From NCBI RefSeq assembly GCF_900111995.1, contig NZ_FOKF01000018.1:1-64000 (forward strand): a stretch of DNA of 64,000 nt, written 5' to 3'. Source of the stretch: Collimonas sp. OK607 (GTDB taxonomy: Bacteria > Pseudomonadota > Gammaproteobacteria > Burkholderiales > Burkholderiaceae_D). The position numbers and the translations under genes were made by a program. Shown one piece after another: positions 16,762-25,532 of the stretch (positions within the stretch are counted from its first letter, which is position 1; every line of letters starts with the position of its first letter). The notes below the pieces were generated by a model. It did no database searches. It was not told the origin of the DNA and worked only from the letters and a program-made list of their open reading frames with translations.

Positions 16762-17460
16762 TCAAGCTGCATCGACAAGAACAACTTCGGCATCGTCGAT
16801 TGCTGCGACGACGATCTTTGAAACATCTTTGGCCGCGATGCCGTCGCGTGCATCGAGGCGCAATCCGTTGACCGAAACCGCGCCGCGCGCGACCACCAGG
16901 TAGCCGTAGCGGGAAGCGCCGATTTCATACCCGATGGACTGGCCGCGCGTGACCGTCGCGCCAAGCACGCGTGCGTCCGCTTCGATAGCAATCGCCTCCG
17001 TATCGCCGGGCAGGCCGCTTGCCAGCACTACCCAGCGATTGGCCCGTTCGGCCTTGGGAAACGGCTTTGCCGACCAGCGCGGCGCGATGCCGAGGCGACG
17101 CGGACGCAGCCAGATCTGGAAAAGCTTCAACGGCCCGCTGCCGGGATTGGTTTCCGAGTGTCGGATGCCGCTGCCTGCGGAAAATGCCTGGACGTTGCCT
17201 GCGGCAATCTGGCCGCGTCCGCCGGTTGTGTCTGTGTGTTCGAGCAAACCTTCCCTGACGTAGGTCACGATTTCCATGTCGCGATGGCCATGCATGGGAA
17301 ATCCAGTGCCCGGCGCCACTTCGTCGTCGTTCAAGACGACCAGGCTCCCTAACGGCTCGTGGGCAGCATTGTTGTGCCCGTGCAGCGCGAAATGGTGTTT
17401 GGCCTTCAGCCAGGTCAAGTCGCTACCGGCGAGTGAATCCAGATTCCGAATTTGCAGCAT
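16762..17460 (-). CDS. pirin family protein, YhaK type
   Basis: A 232-residue pirin of the short YhaK-like subgroup, possibly a quercetin 2,3-dioxygenase-like cupin. The metal-site motif GFPMHGHRDMEIVTYV (about 54-69) supplies two His and Glu ligands, and SGIRHSETNPGSGPLKLFQIWLRP holds a further His. I prefer ATG 17460, which has GGAG six bases upstream, over the ATG four codons earlier. It belongs to a different pirin subgroup from the 287-residue protein at 11279. It diverges from a LysR gene and is followed by DoxX. Confidence 0.92.
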   Translation of the reverse strand: MLQIRNLDSLAGSDLTWLKAKHHFALHGHNNAAHEPLGSLVVLNDDEVAPGTGFPMHGHRDMEIVTYVREGLLEHTDTTGGRGQIAAGNVQAFSAGSGIRHSETNPGSGPLKLFQIWLRPRRLGIAPRWSAKPFPKAERANRWVVLASGLPGDTEAIAIEADARVLGATVTRGQSIGYEIGASRYGYLVVARGAVSVNGLRLDARDGIAAKDVSKIVVAAIDDAEVVLVDAA

Positions 17461-17634
17461 GTTGCTCTCCATAAATCTTCAAGTACGTGTGCGCTTGATG
17501 CGTAGTGTCCGTTGCACCTTGCGAACTGATGAGGCCATCATAGTTCAGCAACAAACCTGGATTAATGGATTGAAATAGAATGGATATTTGTCGAAAATAG
17601 AAAAATAAACGGAAATCAACCAATGGAGGAGGGC

Positions 17635-18576
17635 ATGGCCCCGATCAATGACCTGAACAATCTTGTCTTTTTCGCCAAGGTCGTCGATGCCGGTAGCTAT
17701 ACCGCTGCAGCCGAGGCGCTCGGCATGCAGACCTCCAAGCTGAGCCGGCGCATAAGCACGCTGGAAGCGGAGTTGGGGGTGCGCTTGCTTAACCGCACCA
17801 CGCGCAAGCTTTCCCTGACCGAGATCGGCAAGACCTTTTATGGACATTGCGTGGCCTTGATTGCGGAGGCGCAGTCGGCCAAAGACGCCGTGCATCAAAC
17901 GCTATCGTCGCCGCAGGGATTAATACGCATGAGCTGCCCGGTCGGCCTTCTTCAGGGTGGCCTGGCCGACATCCTTGCCAGGTTCCTGGCTGCCGAACCG
18001 CAGGTACGCATCGCGCTCGATGTGACCAATCGCCGCGTCGACGTCGTCGATGAAGGTGTGGATCTCGCCATCCGCGTCAGGGTGCCGCCTCTTGAAGATT
18101 CTGACCTCGCCATGCGTGCCTTCGGCCCGTCGAAATTTATCCTGGTCGCCAGCCCAAGGTTCGTGCTTCGGCATGGCATGCCTGCACAACTGGCGAACGT
18201 GGCAAAGATGCCCGTCGTTGCCATGGGTTATGCCGGCGATAAGATCACCTGGCGTTTTCAAGACAAGGATGGCAACGCCGAAGAGCTCGTGCACACGCCG
18301 CGCCTGCACACGGACGACCTGCTCACGCTGCGCACCGCCGCATTGCAAAGCATAGGCGTCGCCTATATGCCCGCGCTTGCGGTGGCGGAAGAAATGGTAG
18401 CCGGCACGCTGGTCAGGCTGCTGCCGCAGTTAAGCGCGCGCGCGGGCATCATCCATGCCGTATTTCCGTCGCGGCGCGGGATGATTCCCGCTGTCAGGGC
18501 CTTGCTCGACTTCCTTGCCGTGGCGCTGGCGGAGAGTTCCTGGCAGTCTTCGGCGCAAGAGGGCGAGGAAAAGTAG
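17635..18576 (+). CDS. LysR-family transcriptional regulator
   Basis: A 313-residue LysR protein. Its HTH (DLNNLVFFAKVVDAGSYTAAAEALGMQTSKLSRRISTLEAELGVRLLNRTTRKLSLTE) has the Ser-Lys-Leu-Ser-Arg recognition helix and NRTTR wing of the DsdC/AaeR-like group, which often answers to aromatic or quinone compounds. A GGAGG run precedes ATG 17635. It diverges from the pirin-DoxX pair. The gap holds TCAAG-N10-CTTGA (17479-17498), a possible LysR-type site very close to the pirin start. Confidence 0.93.
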   Translation: MAPINDLNNLVFFAKVVDAGSYTAAAEALGMQTSKLSRRISTLEAELGVRLLNRTTRKLSLTEIGKTFYGHCVALIAEAQSAKDAVHQTLSSPQGLIRMSCPVGLLQGGLADILARFLAAEPQVRIALDVTNRRVDVVDEGVDLAIRVRVPPLEDSDLAMRAFGPSKFILVASPRFVLRHGMPAQLANVAKMPVVAMGYAGDKITWRFQDKDGNAEELVHTPRLHTDDLLTLRTAALQSIGVAYMPALAVAEEMVAGTLVRLLPQLSARAGIIHAVFPSRRGMIPAVRALLDFLAVALAESSWQSSAQEGEEK

Positions 18577-18656
18577 GCTAGCGGATCGCGATTGTCCATC
18601 CGGAGGAAAGCGGATATGATCGATTTCTCCATCGACTGCGGCGATATTCATTCACC

Positions 18657-19613
18657 ATGCTTGACGGCGTATCGTTTGATCAATTGCGGACTTTTATCAC
18701 AGCTGTCGACGAGGGCAGCTTCTCCGCTGCCTCGCGCAAACTGTATAGAGCGCAATCGGTCATCAGCCAAACCATCAGCAATCTTGAAGAACAGATTGGC
18801 GTAGAGCTGTTTGACAGGTCCGGCCGCTATCCAAAACTTACGCCCGCAGGTGTTGTCCTGCTTGCCGACGCACGAAATATCGTGACCAACGTCGATCTCC
18901 TGAAGGCCCGCGCGAAAGGCATAGCGACCGGATTGGAGCCGGAGCTATCCGTCGTCGTGGATGTCATGTATCCGATTGCAGCGGTGACGCAAGTCGCAAA
19001 GGAGTTCAGGCAGCAATATCCCGGTGTCGCGTTGCGCGTCTATGTTGAAGCTTTAGGCGGGGCATTGCAGCCCGTCCTGGATGAGCGCTGCAGCGTGGGG
19101 ATCGTGGGTTCGTTGCCGCATATTCCGTCGGAGATGGCATATGAACACCTTGCCGGCGTGATTTTTCTCATGGTCTGCGCCAGTGACCATCCCTTGGCTT
19201 CATACAGGGGGAAGATTCCCAAAGATGTCTTGGCGAGACACACGCAAATTGTTTTGACGGACCGTTCGGATCTGTCAAAAGGCCGTGAGTTTGGCGTGAT
19301 GTCGCCTTTGACCTGGCGGCTTGCCGATCTCTTCGCCAAGCACCATTTCCTCTTGAACGGCCTGGGGTGGGGCGGTATGCCGCTGCATATCGTGCGCGAC
19401 GATATAGAAAATGGCCGCCTATCCGTATTGCGGATCGAAGATGTGCCTCCCGAGGGATTGGTTTTGCAAATGTCCGCAATCTGGCAAGCCTCATCACCCC
19501 CTGGTCCTGCCGGGCGCTGGTTCATCGAACGCTTGAAGCAAATACCGTCCCCGGCAAGCACAATTCCGACAGGTAAAACGTCAGGTAAAAGCCGTTCCGG
19601 GTCTAAGCGGTAG
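18657..19613 (+). CDS. LysR-family transcriptional regulator (paralogue of the one at 10188)
   Basis: A 318-residue LysR protein with the HTH SFDQLRTFITAVDEGSFSAASRKLYRAQSVISQTISNLEEQIG, followed by an effector domain containing LEPELSVVVDVMYPIAAV and YVEALGGALQPVLDERCSVGIVG. The whole chain aligns with the LysR at 10188. The extra C-terminus (about 300-318, Ser/Lys/Gly-rich) looks disordered. It lies 80 bp after another LysR gene and 122 bp before an aldo/keto reductase on the same strand, its likely target. Confidence 0.92.
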   Translation: MLDGVSFDQLRTFITAVDEGSFSAASRKLYRAQSVISQTISNLEEQIGVELFDRSGRYPKLTPAGVVLLADARNIVTNVDLLKARAKGIATGLEPELSVVVDVMYPIAAVTQVAKEFRQQYPGVALRVYVEALGGALQPVLDERCSVGIVGSLPHIPSEMAYEHLAGVIFLMVCASDHPLASYRGKIPKDVLARHTQIVLTDRSDLSKGREFGVMSPLTWRLADLFAKHHFLLNGLGWGGMPLHIVRDDIENGRLSVLRIEDVPPEGLVLQMSAIWQASSPPGPAGRWFIERLKQIPSPASTIPTGKTSGKSRSGSKR

Positions 19614-19735
19614 TCATCCGTTTTGCATCCATCGCGGGCGCCGATGGATAACATCGAAAAATTCTGACTGGTGCCTTCCGCCCTCACGAGAGATCATTCC
19701 ATCATCAATTGGAATGAGAGAATCGAGGAGGGATC

Positions 19736-20593
19736 ATGCTCACCACTTCACACTATTCGCCTGTTGCGTCCGAGGCCCTCGTTGTTGGCGAGGCGCATCT
19801 TCCACGCCTCGGGTTTGGCACTTATGGCATGTCAGGCCCACGCCTTGAGGAAATCCTGGTAGCCGCGCTGCGTCACGGTTTCCGGCATATCGATACGGCC
19901 CAGATCTACCAGAATGAAGCCGATGTCGGCGCCGCTATCCGCACCTCCGGAGTTTCTCGTCACGACATCTTCGTGACGACCAAGGTATGGGTCGACAGCT
20001 ACCCCGCAGACCGGTTTTCCGCATCGGTCGATCAAAGTTTGCGCGATCTCAAATCCGACTATATCGATCTCCTGCTGGTGCATTGGCCGCGTGGAAGCGT
20101 TTCCATTGCCGAGCAAATCGAAGGTCTGAACCAGGCTGTAGATGCGGGAAAGGTTCGTCATATAGGCGTCAGCAACTTCAATGTCGACATGATGCAATCT
20201 GCGATCAAATTTTCGCGGCACCCGATCGTAACAAACCAGGTGGAGTACCACCCGTTCCTGGACCAGAGCCTGCTGCTCAAGGCAGCCCATGTCAACCAGA
20301 CGAGCCTGATGGCCTATTGCGGCATGGCGGTCGGACGTGTCTTTGAGAGCCCCGTCCTGAAGGAAATAGCCGCGCGCAATAAGCGAACAATTGCACAAAT
20401 CGTTTTGAGATGGTTGATCCAGCAACCGGACGTCGTCGCACTTACTCGCACGGAGAAATTCGAAAGAATCGTCGACAACGTTCGCGTCTTCGATTTCGAA
20501 CTTTCCCAAGAGGATATGCAGACGATAACGATGCTTCGTAGTCCGGGAAGCAGGGTTGTCAATCCTGCCCACCTCGCTCCGGCCTGGGATTAA
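19736..20593 (+). CDS. aldo/keto reductase
   Basis: A 285-residue NADPH-dependent carbonyl reductase of the 2,5-diketo-D-gluconate reductase / YeaE-like group, acting in the cytosol on reactive aldehydes or keto sugars. The full catalytic tetrad is visible: Asp and Tyr in FRHIDTAQIYQNEADVG (about 46-62), Lys in VTTKVW and His in LLVHWP. IGVSNFNV and the cofactor-binding end (TRTEKFERIVDNV) are also typical. GAGGAGGG precedes the ATG. Relatives such as DkgB and YeaE reduce methylglyoxal, which fits the detoxification theme of the region. Confidence 0.93.
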   Translation: MLTTSHYSPVASEALVVGEAHLPRLGFGTYGMSGPRLEEILVAALRHGFRHIDTAQIYQNEADVGAAIRTSGVSRHDIFVTTKVWVDSYPADRFSASVDQSLRDLKSDYIDLLLVHWPRGSVSIAEQIEGLNQAVDAGKVRHIGVSNFNVDMMQSAIKFSRHPIVTNQVEYHPFLDQSLLLKAAHVNQTSLMAYCGMAVGRVFESPVLKEIAARNKRTIAQIVLRWLIQQPDVVALTRTEKFERIVDNVRVFDFELSQEDMQTITMLRSPGSRVVNPAHLAPAWD

Positions 20594-20628
20594 CCAGAAA
20601 TGGCCGCGGCGGCCAAAGCCGAATCTAT

Positions 20629-20925
20629 TTAACATCGAAGATGGGCATCATCGGCTTCATGCGAGGCTTGGCGAACGATGTTGCGCAAGACGGCATCACC
20701 GCAAATTCCATGTTGCCCGGTCTGACGAATACGCAGGCTTCCGTATCTCAAGCGGAAGGCCAGAAACGCGCCACTTGGGAGCAGCAGGCAATCAAGCAGC
20801 TAGGAGAGCCCAAAGACATTTGCAGGTACGATTCTGTTCTTGGCAAGCGATGACGCTGCGTTTATTACCGGGCAGGCAATTGTCGTGGATGGCGGTTCTT
20901 ATCGAATCGGCTTGGCCGTGGTGAT
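20629..20925 (+). pseudogene. C-terminal remnant of a short-chain dehydrogenase, frameshifted
   Basis: From about 20629 the frame reads SKMGIIGFMRGLANDVAQDG, the segment beginning at the catalytic Lys of SDR enzymes. It goes on through the LPG.T.T loop and QLGEPKDI. The match then moves to the next frame, where ILFLASDDAAFITGQ and VVDGGSYRIG follow. One surplus T in the run at 20819-20821 explains the shift. The first two thirds of the gene, with the NAD(P)-binding motif and catalytic Ser/Tyr, are absent. It directly follows the aldo/keto reductase. Confidence 0.8.
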
Positions 20926-21088
20926 TTTCTGCCGTGTTGCTTTTTTGCTGGCGTTATCCGACATTCGCCAACAAAGCCACGGTTGATGGCACAATTGCAC
21001 CCGCCAATTTTGCCAAATCAGGCAGTTGGCTGTGATGACGGCTCAAAATGCCGCTCGCCTGCCAAAATAATTACTCCATAGGTCGAAA

Positions 21089-22132
21089 ATGTTGAAATAC
21101 GTCGTTCTTTTTTCCTGCGTGCTCGGTTTTAGCGCGGCCCAAGCTGTCGATATCACTGGCGCCGGTTCTACCGCAGCAGCGCCGCTATATGCGAAATGGC
21201 AACAAGCCTATACCAAGAAAACCGGCAACAAGCTGGTCTACGAAGCAATCGGTTCATCCGGTGGCATCAAGAAAATCAAGGAAAATGCCAGCGATTTCGG
21301 CGCCAGCGACGCACCCATGTCGACTGCCGATCTCAAGAAATTCAATTTGCTGGATTTCCCTACCGTGATTTCCGGGGTGGTGCCGGTTGTGAATTTACCA
21401 GGCGTCAAGGATGGCGAGTTGCATCTGAACGCAGATATCATTGTCGGCATTTATTCCGGCAAGATAGAAAAATGGAACGACGCTGCCATCACCAAAGAAA
21501 ATCCAAAGCTGGCGCTGCCTAATTTACGCATCCAGCCGCTGGCGCGCGCCGACGGATCCGGCACAACCTTTACGCTCACCGACTACCTCAGCCGCGTCAA
21601 TCCGGAATGGAAAACGCAGTACGGCACCAATTTCACTATTGCCTGGCATGCCAATGTAAAGGCCATCAAAGGCACGAATGATCTGGTGGCGACGTTGAAG
21701 AAAACACCGGGTGCGATTGGTTATGCAGAATATGCGTACGTGGTCGAGAGCAACCTGAACTATGCGCAACTCAAGAACCACGACGGACAATACGTCCATC
21801 CGAATGCAATGTCATTCAAGTCGGCGTTGTCAAACAGCGGCTGGAAAAATACCGGGAATTTCGAGGAAATGCTGACCGATAAAGCCGGATCTGGAAGCTG
21901 GCCGATCACCGGCGCCACATACATCTATGTGCCGCGTGTCACCAGCCAGCCGGAACGCACTGCCGCGGTAATACAATTTTTTACCTGGGCCTTCATGGAA
22001 GGCGACGAGTTGGCGAACAGCCTGGACTATATCCGCCTGCCTGATAACGTGCAGGCCCGCGTAGTGCACGAGATGTCCAGCGTCGTCGACACAAAAGGCA
22101 ATCGCCTGTCGGTGCCGATCTTTGTCAAATAA
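21089..22132 (+). CDS. pstS: PstS-like phosphate-binding protein
   Basis: A 347-residue periplasmic phosphate-binding protein. Residues 1-19 are a signal peptide (cleavage after AQA). The mature start DITGAGSTAAAPLYAKW is diagnostic, followed by YEAIGSSGGIKKI, DFGASDAPM and ADGSGTTFTLTDYLS, which supply the phosphate ligands. Length is typical. It stands alone: pstCAB and phoU are not adjacent, and the next gene is convergent only 6 bp away. I see no clear PHO box in the 160 bp upstream. Confidence 0.94.
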   Translation: MLKYVVLFSCVLGFSAAQAVDITGAGSTAAAPLYAKWQQAYTKKTGNKLVYEAIGSSGGIKKIKENASDFGASDAPMSTADLKKFNLLDFPTVISGVVPVVNLPGVKDGELHLNADIIVGIYSGKIEKWNDAAITKENPKLALPNLRIQPLARADGSGTTFTLTDYLSRVNPEWKTQYGTNFTIAWHANVKAIKGTNDLVATLKKTPGAIGYAEYAYVVESNLNYAQLKNHDGQYVHPNAMSFKSALSNSGWKNTGNFEEMLTDKAGSGSWPITGATYIYVPRVTSQPERTAAVIQFFTWAFMEGDELANSLDYIRLPDNVQARVVHEMSSVVDTKGNRLSVPIFVK

Positions 22133-22138
22133 TATCGT

Positions 22139-22942
22139 TCACCAATAATCTTCTGTCACGAATTGCCCCGGCACCGCCCGCCGGCAAGGGCGCAAGCCGC
22201 GCTGATAGAGAATATCCCGGGTTGCGGTAATCATTTCCGGATTACCGCACATCATGATGCGCGAGGTTTCTACCGTGATAGGCAGGCCCGCCGCCGCTTC
22301 CAGTTCGCCGCTGGTCAGCAGGGTCGTGATGCGGCCTTGCAGATTACCTGGATCAGGTGATTGCTTATCGCGTGTGGTGGAGCGCAGCAGTTGCAGGCGC
22401 GCGCCGCCAGCCGCCAGTTCCGGCCGCAGGTGCAGTTTGGAGAGCAGCTCCTGATAGGCAAGTTCGTCGGCATTTCTTACACAGTGCACCAGAATCAGGT
22501 TGCGGAATTTTTTCCATACCGCCGGGTCTTGCAGGATCGAGATAAACGGGCCAAGACCGGTTCCAGTGGCCAGCATCCACAAATCCTCGCCATCCACAAA
22601 GCGGTCCGCGGTCATGAAGCCATAGCTGAATTTTTCAACCAGGATCGGATAGCCTGGCTTCAGGTCTTTCAGTTGTTCGGTGAACAGGCCGCCGGGGACT
22701 TGCACCAGGAAGTATTCCAGTTCGTCTTCGGTAACCGCCGAGGTGACCGAGTAGGCACGCCATAGTGTTTCATCGCCGGCCACCACGCCCAGCCGGGCAA
22801 ACTGACCTGGTGTGAACTGGTAGCCGGCCGGGCGCGTACTGCGGAACGAGAGCAGTTTCTCGGTCCAGTAATGCACGCTGGTGACGGTTTCGGTACTGGC
22901 CTTGAGTTGGGAGACCGGTGCTTTCGGAGGCGTACTGCTCAT
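22139..22942 (-). CDS. fpr: ferredoxin-NADP(+) reductase
   Basis: A 267-residue FAD enzyme moving electrons between NADPH and ferredoxin or flavodoxin. The FAD motif RAYSVTSA (about 62-69), the NADP-binding ATGTGLGPFISIL (about 127-139) and CGNPEMI near 230 are all present, and the C-terminus FVTEDYW is the bacterial FNR type that covers the flavin. The ATG at 22942 overlaps the stop of the upstream MFS gene (ATGA). The frame runs on upstream, but that part is antisense-like sequence inside the MFS gene. It converges on pstS. Confidence 0.9.
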   Translation of the reverse strand: MSSTPPKAPVSQLKASTETVTSVHYWTEKLLSFRSTRPAGYQFTPGQFARLGVVAGDETLWRAYSVTSAVTEDELEYFLVQVPGGLFTEQLKDLKPGYPILVEKFSYGFMTADRFVDGEDLWMLATGTGLGPFISILQDPAVWKKFRNLILVHCVRNADELAYQELLSKLHLRPELAAGGARLQLLRSTTRDKQSPDPGNLQGRITTLLTSGELEAAAGLPITVETSRIMMCGNPEMITATRDILYQRGLRPCRRAVPGQFVTEDYW

Positions 22943-24447
22943 GACTGGGGTTCCTGTAATTGCTCGTTGCGGGCGAGGTCGGACACTGCGGGCGCCGCAG
23001 GCACGGCCGCAGCAACCGGTGCATTCAAGCGCAACGCTTGCCGCACCGTGAAGAATGCAAGTACCGGCGCCACTGCGAAGCAGATGAATAACCATTGTGC
23101 CGCATTTTCTGCCCCCGGCAAGCCGCCCGGATCGGCCAGCCCGGCAAGCGATGTCACCATGCCGGCCAGGGCTGCGCCGATGGCAGTGGCAAACAGTTGC
23201 ACGGTGGTGAGAGAGTAGGCCGCCAGGCTGCCTTCGTCCGGATGCGTGCTGCTTAATACCTTCGCCATCAGATGCGGCATGCCCATGCCTATGCCGAAGC
23301 CGACCAGCACCAGTGCGATGCACAGAGGCAGCAGGCCGTAGTCGTTCATCACCGCGCTTGACGGCAGCATGAACGACAGGGCCAGCAGTGCCGCGATCAC
23401 TACCAACGGCCCGGCTTTCATGACAAACTTCGCACGGGCGCCGCTGTAACTTGAAAACAGCAGGGCCGCCAGAGTCCAGCCGCAAGACATGATGCCGGTC
23501 AGATAGCCGGCCAGCAGCGGTGAATGCGCTTGGATCACTTGCAAGAAATACGGCACGTAGATTTCAGTGGTTAGCCCCAGGATCATCAGGATCATGGTGG
23601 CATACAGGGCGCCGATGCGGCTCCGCAAAGAAAATGCGCCGTTCGGCAGCAAACGCGTGCCACCGCGCTGCTCCATCCAGGCAATCAATGCGATCAAGGC
23701 AATGCCGAACACGATGCCGCCGACATTCAATATGGCGCTACTGAACAGGCTGGCCGCCGAGACCGACAATACCGCCGCTGCCAGCAGCAATATCTTCACG
23801 ATAGGAATGCTGTCCGGTTTTTCCTCAGAGCGTGTTTCTGCCGGCATCTTCAGTGTGAATTGCACCAGGAACGCTAGCACGACAGCTGCCGGCAACAGCG
23901 CCCAGAACGCACCGCGCCAGCTGCCGGCCTGCGCAAACATGCCGCCGATGGCCGGCCCTGATAGTGTTGAAATCCCCCACATGCCCGACATCAGCGCCAT
24001 CGCCCGCGACCACAATGGCGGCGCAAACACGACCCGGATCATGGCATACGACAGCGCCACCAGAACCCCGCCGCCAAAGCCTTGCACGGTGCGCGCTGCC
24101 AGCAGCCACACCATATGCGGCGCCAGCGCGCAGCCGGCGGAACCCAGCGAAAACACCAGCAATGCCGACAGGCAGGCGGGGCGGTAGCCGATCCATTCGA
24201 CCAGCCGTGAAGCCACGCCGGCGGCAATTATGGAGGCCACAACAAACAATGAAGTAGCCCAGGCATAGTATTCCAGGCCGCCGATATCCTTGACTACCGA
24301 TGGCAGGATGGTGGTGACGATATATACATTGGTGGCGTGCATGCCAATGCCGCCGGCCAGCGTGATGGAGCGTATAGCATTGCGTCCTGACAGCAGGTCT
24401 GCCCAGCTGGCAGAGGAAGTGTCGGGTGCGGTAGTGGTTACTGACAT
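22939..24447 (-). CDS. MFS transporter, DHA2-like drug exporter
   Basis: A 502-residue multi-pass exporter. The N-terminal half shows TILPSVVKDIGG (TM1 end) and the motif-A-like GVASRLVEWIGYRPACL. AARTVQGFGGGVLVALSYAMI resembles motif B/C, with WGISTLSGPAIGGMFAQAGSWRGAFW. About fourteen hydrophobic segments fit the DHA2 group. It lies 117 bp downstream of hutC on the same strand and overlaps the reductase gene, so hutC-MFS-fpr may share a transcript. Whether it has any link to histidine is unknown. Confidence 0.9.
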   Translation of the reverse strand: MSVTTTAPDTSSASWADLLSGRNAIRSITLAGGIGMHATNVYIVTTILPSVVKDIGGLEYYAWATSLFVVASIIAAGVASRLVEWIGYRPACLSALLVFSLGSAGCALAPHMVWLLAARTVQGFGGGVLVALSYAMIRVVFAPPLWSRAMALMSGMWGISTLSGPAIGGMFAQAGSWRGAFWALLPAAVVLAFLVQFTLKMPAETRSEEKPDSIPIVKILLLAAAVLSVSAASLFSSAILNVGGIVFGIALIALIAWMEQRGGTRLLPNGAFSLRSRIGALYATMILMILGLTTEIYVPYFLQVIQAHSPLLAGYLTGIMSCGWTLAALLFSSYSGARAKFVMKAGPLVVIAALLALSFMLPSSAVMNDYGLLPLCIALVLVGFGIGMGMPHLMAKVLSSTHPDEGSLAAYSLTTVQLFATAIGAALAGMVTSLAGLADPGGLPGAENAAQWLFICFAVAPVLAFFTVRQALRLNAPVAAAVPAAPAVSDLARNEQLQEPQS

Positions 24448-24564
24448 GAGTGGTTGAATCCTGTTTCGATCTTGCTTGCCATTTGCTTGTTATTTATTGC
24501 TTGCTGCTTGAAATTTTACTGCGCCGACTGGTTCGCCGATGTGTGTTGCGGCAGATACTGCAAA

Positions 24565-25275
24565 TCAGAATCCGCCCGTAAACTGATACCTTGATCCGGG
24601 ATGCCATAACGTGACCGAAGTCGCCACCGCCTGCCGCACCCAGGTCCGGCGCGCAAGCAGCAGACACGGTTCGCCGGCTTCCATCTGCAACTGCTTGCGT
24701 ACTGCGGCATCCGGCATCTTGGATTCGATGCTGTATTCAGCTTTGTCCAGCGGTGCAATTTGCACCATGTAGTGATTCGGCGTGATCCGATGAAAATCCT
24801 GCTGCAGATAGTCGGGAAACAGCTGCGGATTGGTGTAGCGGTCTTCCAGCTGGATCGGGATGTCATCGGCAAAATGCACAATCACGGAATGAAACACCGG
24901 GCCGTTCGCCAGGCCTAGCGCTTTCAATGCGGCCGGCGCGGAGCTGGCCTCCAGAGTCAGCACCTGGCTGCGATAACGATGGCCGCGGGCGATCAGCTCG
25001 TCGTCGATACTGTGGATCTCCACCAGCGTCGACTGGTATTTCCCCGGTGCGACATATGTGCCGGAACCCTGGATCCGTACCAGCAACTGGTTGTCGGTCA
25101 GTTCGCGCAGGGCACGGTTGACTGTCATCCGCGACAGGCTGAATTGCAGCATCAGCTCGCGTTCCGATGGTATCAGGTCGCCCGGTTTCCAGTCGCCATT
25201 GCGGATTTGTTGCAAGACATGGTCTTTGACTTGTTGAAATGCCGGTATTGCTTTGTTGGTTGATACGCCATGCAT
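24565..25275 (-). CDS. hutC: histidine utilisation repressor HutC
   Basis: A 236-residue GntR/HutC regulator. The N-terminal winged helix (about 8-75: FQQVKDHVLQQIRNGDWKPGDLIPSERELMLQFSLSRMTVNRALRELTDNQLL) is followed by the UTRA ligand domain. In the UTRA domain, the segments IEDRYTN-like (LEDRYTNPQLFPDYL) and ITPNHYMVQIAPLDKAEYSIESKMPD are hallmarks of HutC. Urocanate binding should release it from DNA. It diverges from hutU, with the expected operator in the gap. Confidence 0.95.
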   Translation of the reverse strand: MHGVSTNKAIPAFQQVKDHVLQQIRNGDWKPGDLIPSERELMLQFSLSRMTVNRALRELTDNQLLVRIQGSGTYVAPGKYQSTLVEIHSIDDELIARGHRYRSQVLTLEASSAPAALKALGLANGPVFHSVIVHFADDIPIQLEDRYTNPQLFPDYLQQDFHRITPNHYMVQIAPLDKAEYSIESKMPDAAVRKQLQMEAGEPCLLLARRTWVRQAVATSVTLWHPGSRYQFTGGF

Positions 25276-25447
25276 GTGCAGGCTCCTACTAAAGAAAATT
25301 CATCACGGATACTACATCAGTTGTTGATAAGCCAAATCAGTTGATGAGAAGCTAAGTATGCATGCTCAAGTGGACTTGAAGTCAATGGCTATTTTTCAAT
25401 ATTTCTATCGACCGTGCCACATGTCCACAAGATTCGCATAAATTCTG

Positions 25448-25493
25448 TTGACTAAGTTGTATAGGCATTATATCTTACTGGACTATACAACTT
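25448..25493 (+). promoter_or_regulatory. hutU promoter overlapped by a HutC operator
   Basis: AAGTTGTATAG (25454-25464) and its exact complement CTATACAACTT (25483-25493) are separated by 18 bp; each arm holds the TTGTATA core known from HutC sites. A possible -35 TTGACT (25448-25453) and -10 TATCTT (25471-25476, 17-bp spacing) lie across the left arm and spacer, so bound repressor would block RNA polymerase. The rest of the 257-bp gap must hold the divergent hutC promoter. Confidence 0.8.
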
Positions 25494-25532
25494 GACGTTT
25501 ATTTGCAGGCACTTTTCCGGAGACTAACCAAC

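Noticed and set aside
22943-23485. N-terminal extension of the ferredoxin reductase frame to 448 codons
   Set aside because: The extension overlaps the MFS gene, has an Arg/Gly-rich composition typical of an out-of-frame reading, and the ATG at 22942 overlaps the MFS stop by ATGA.
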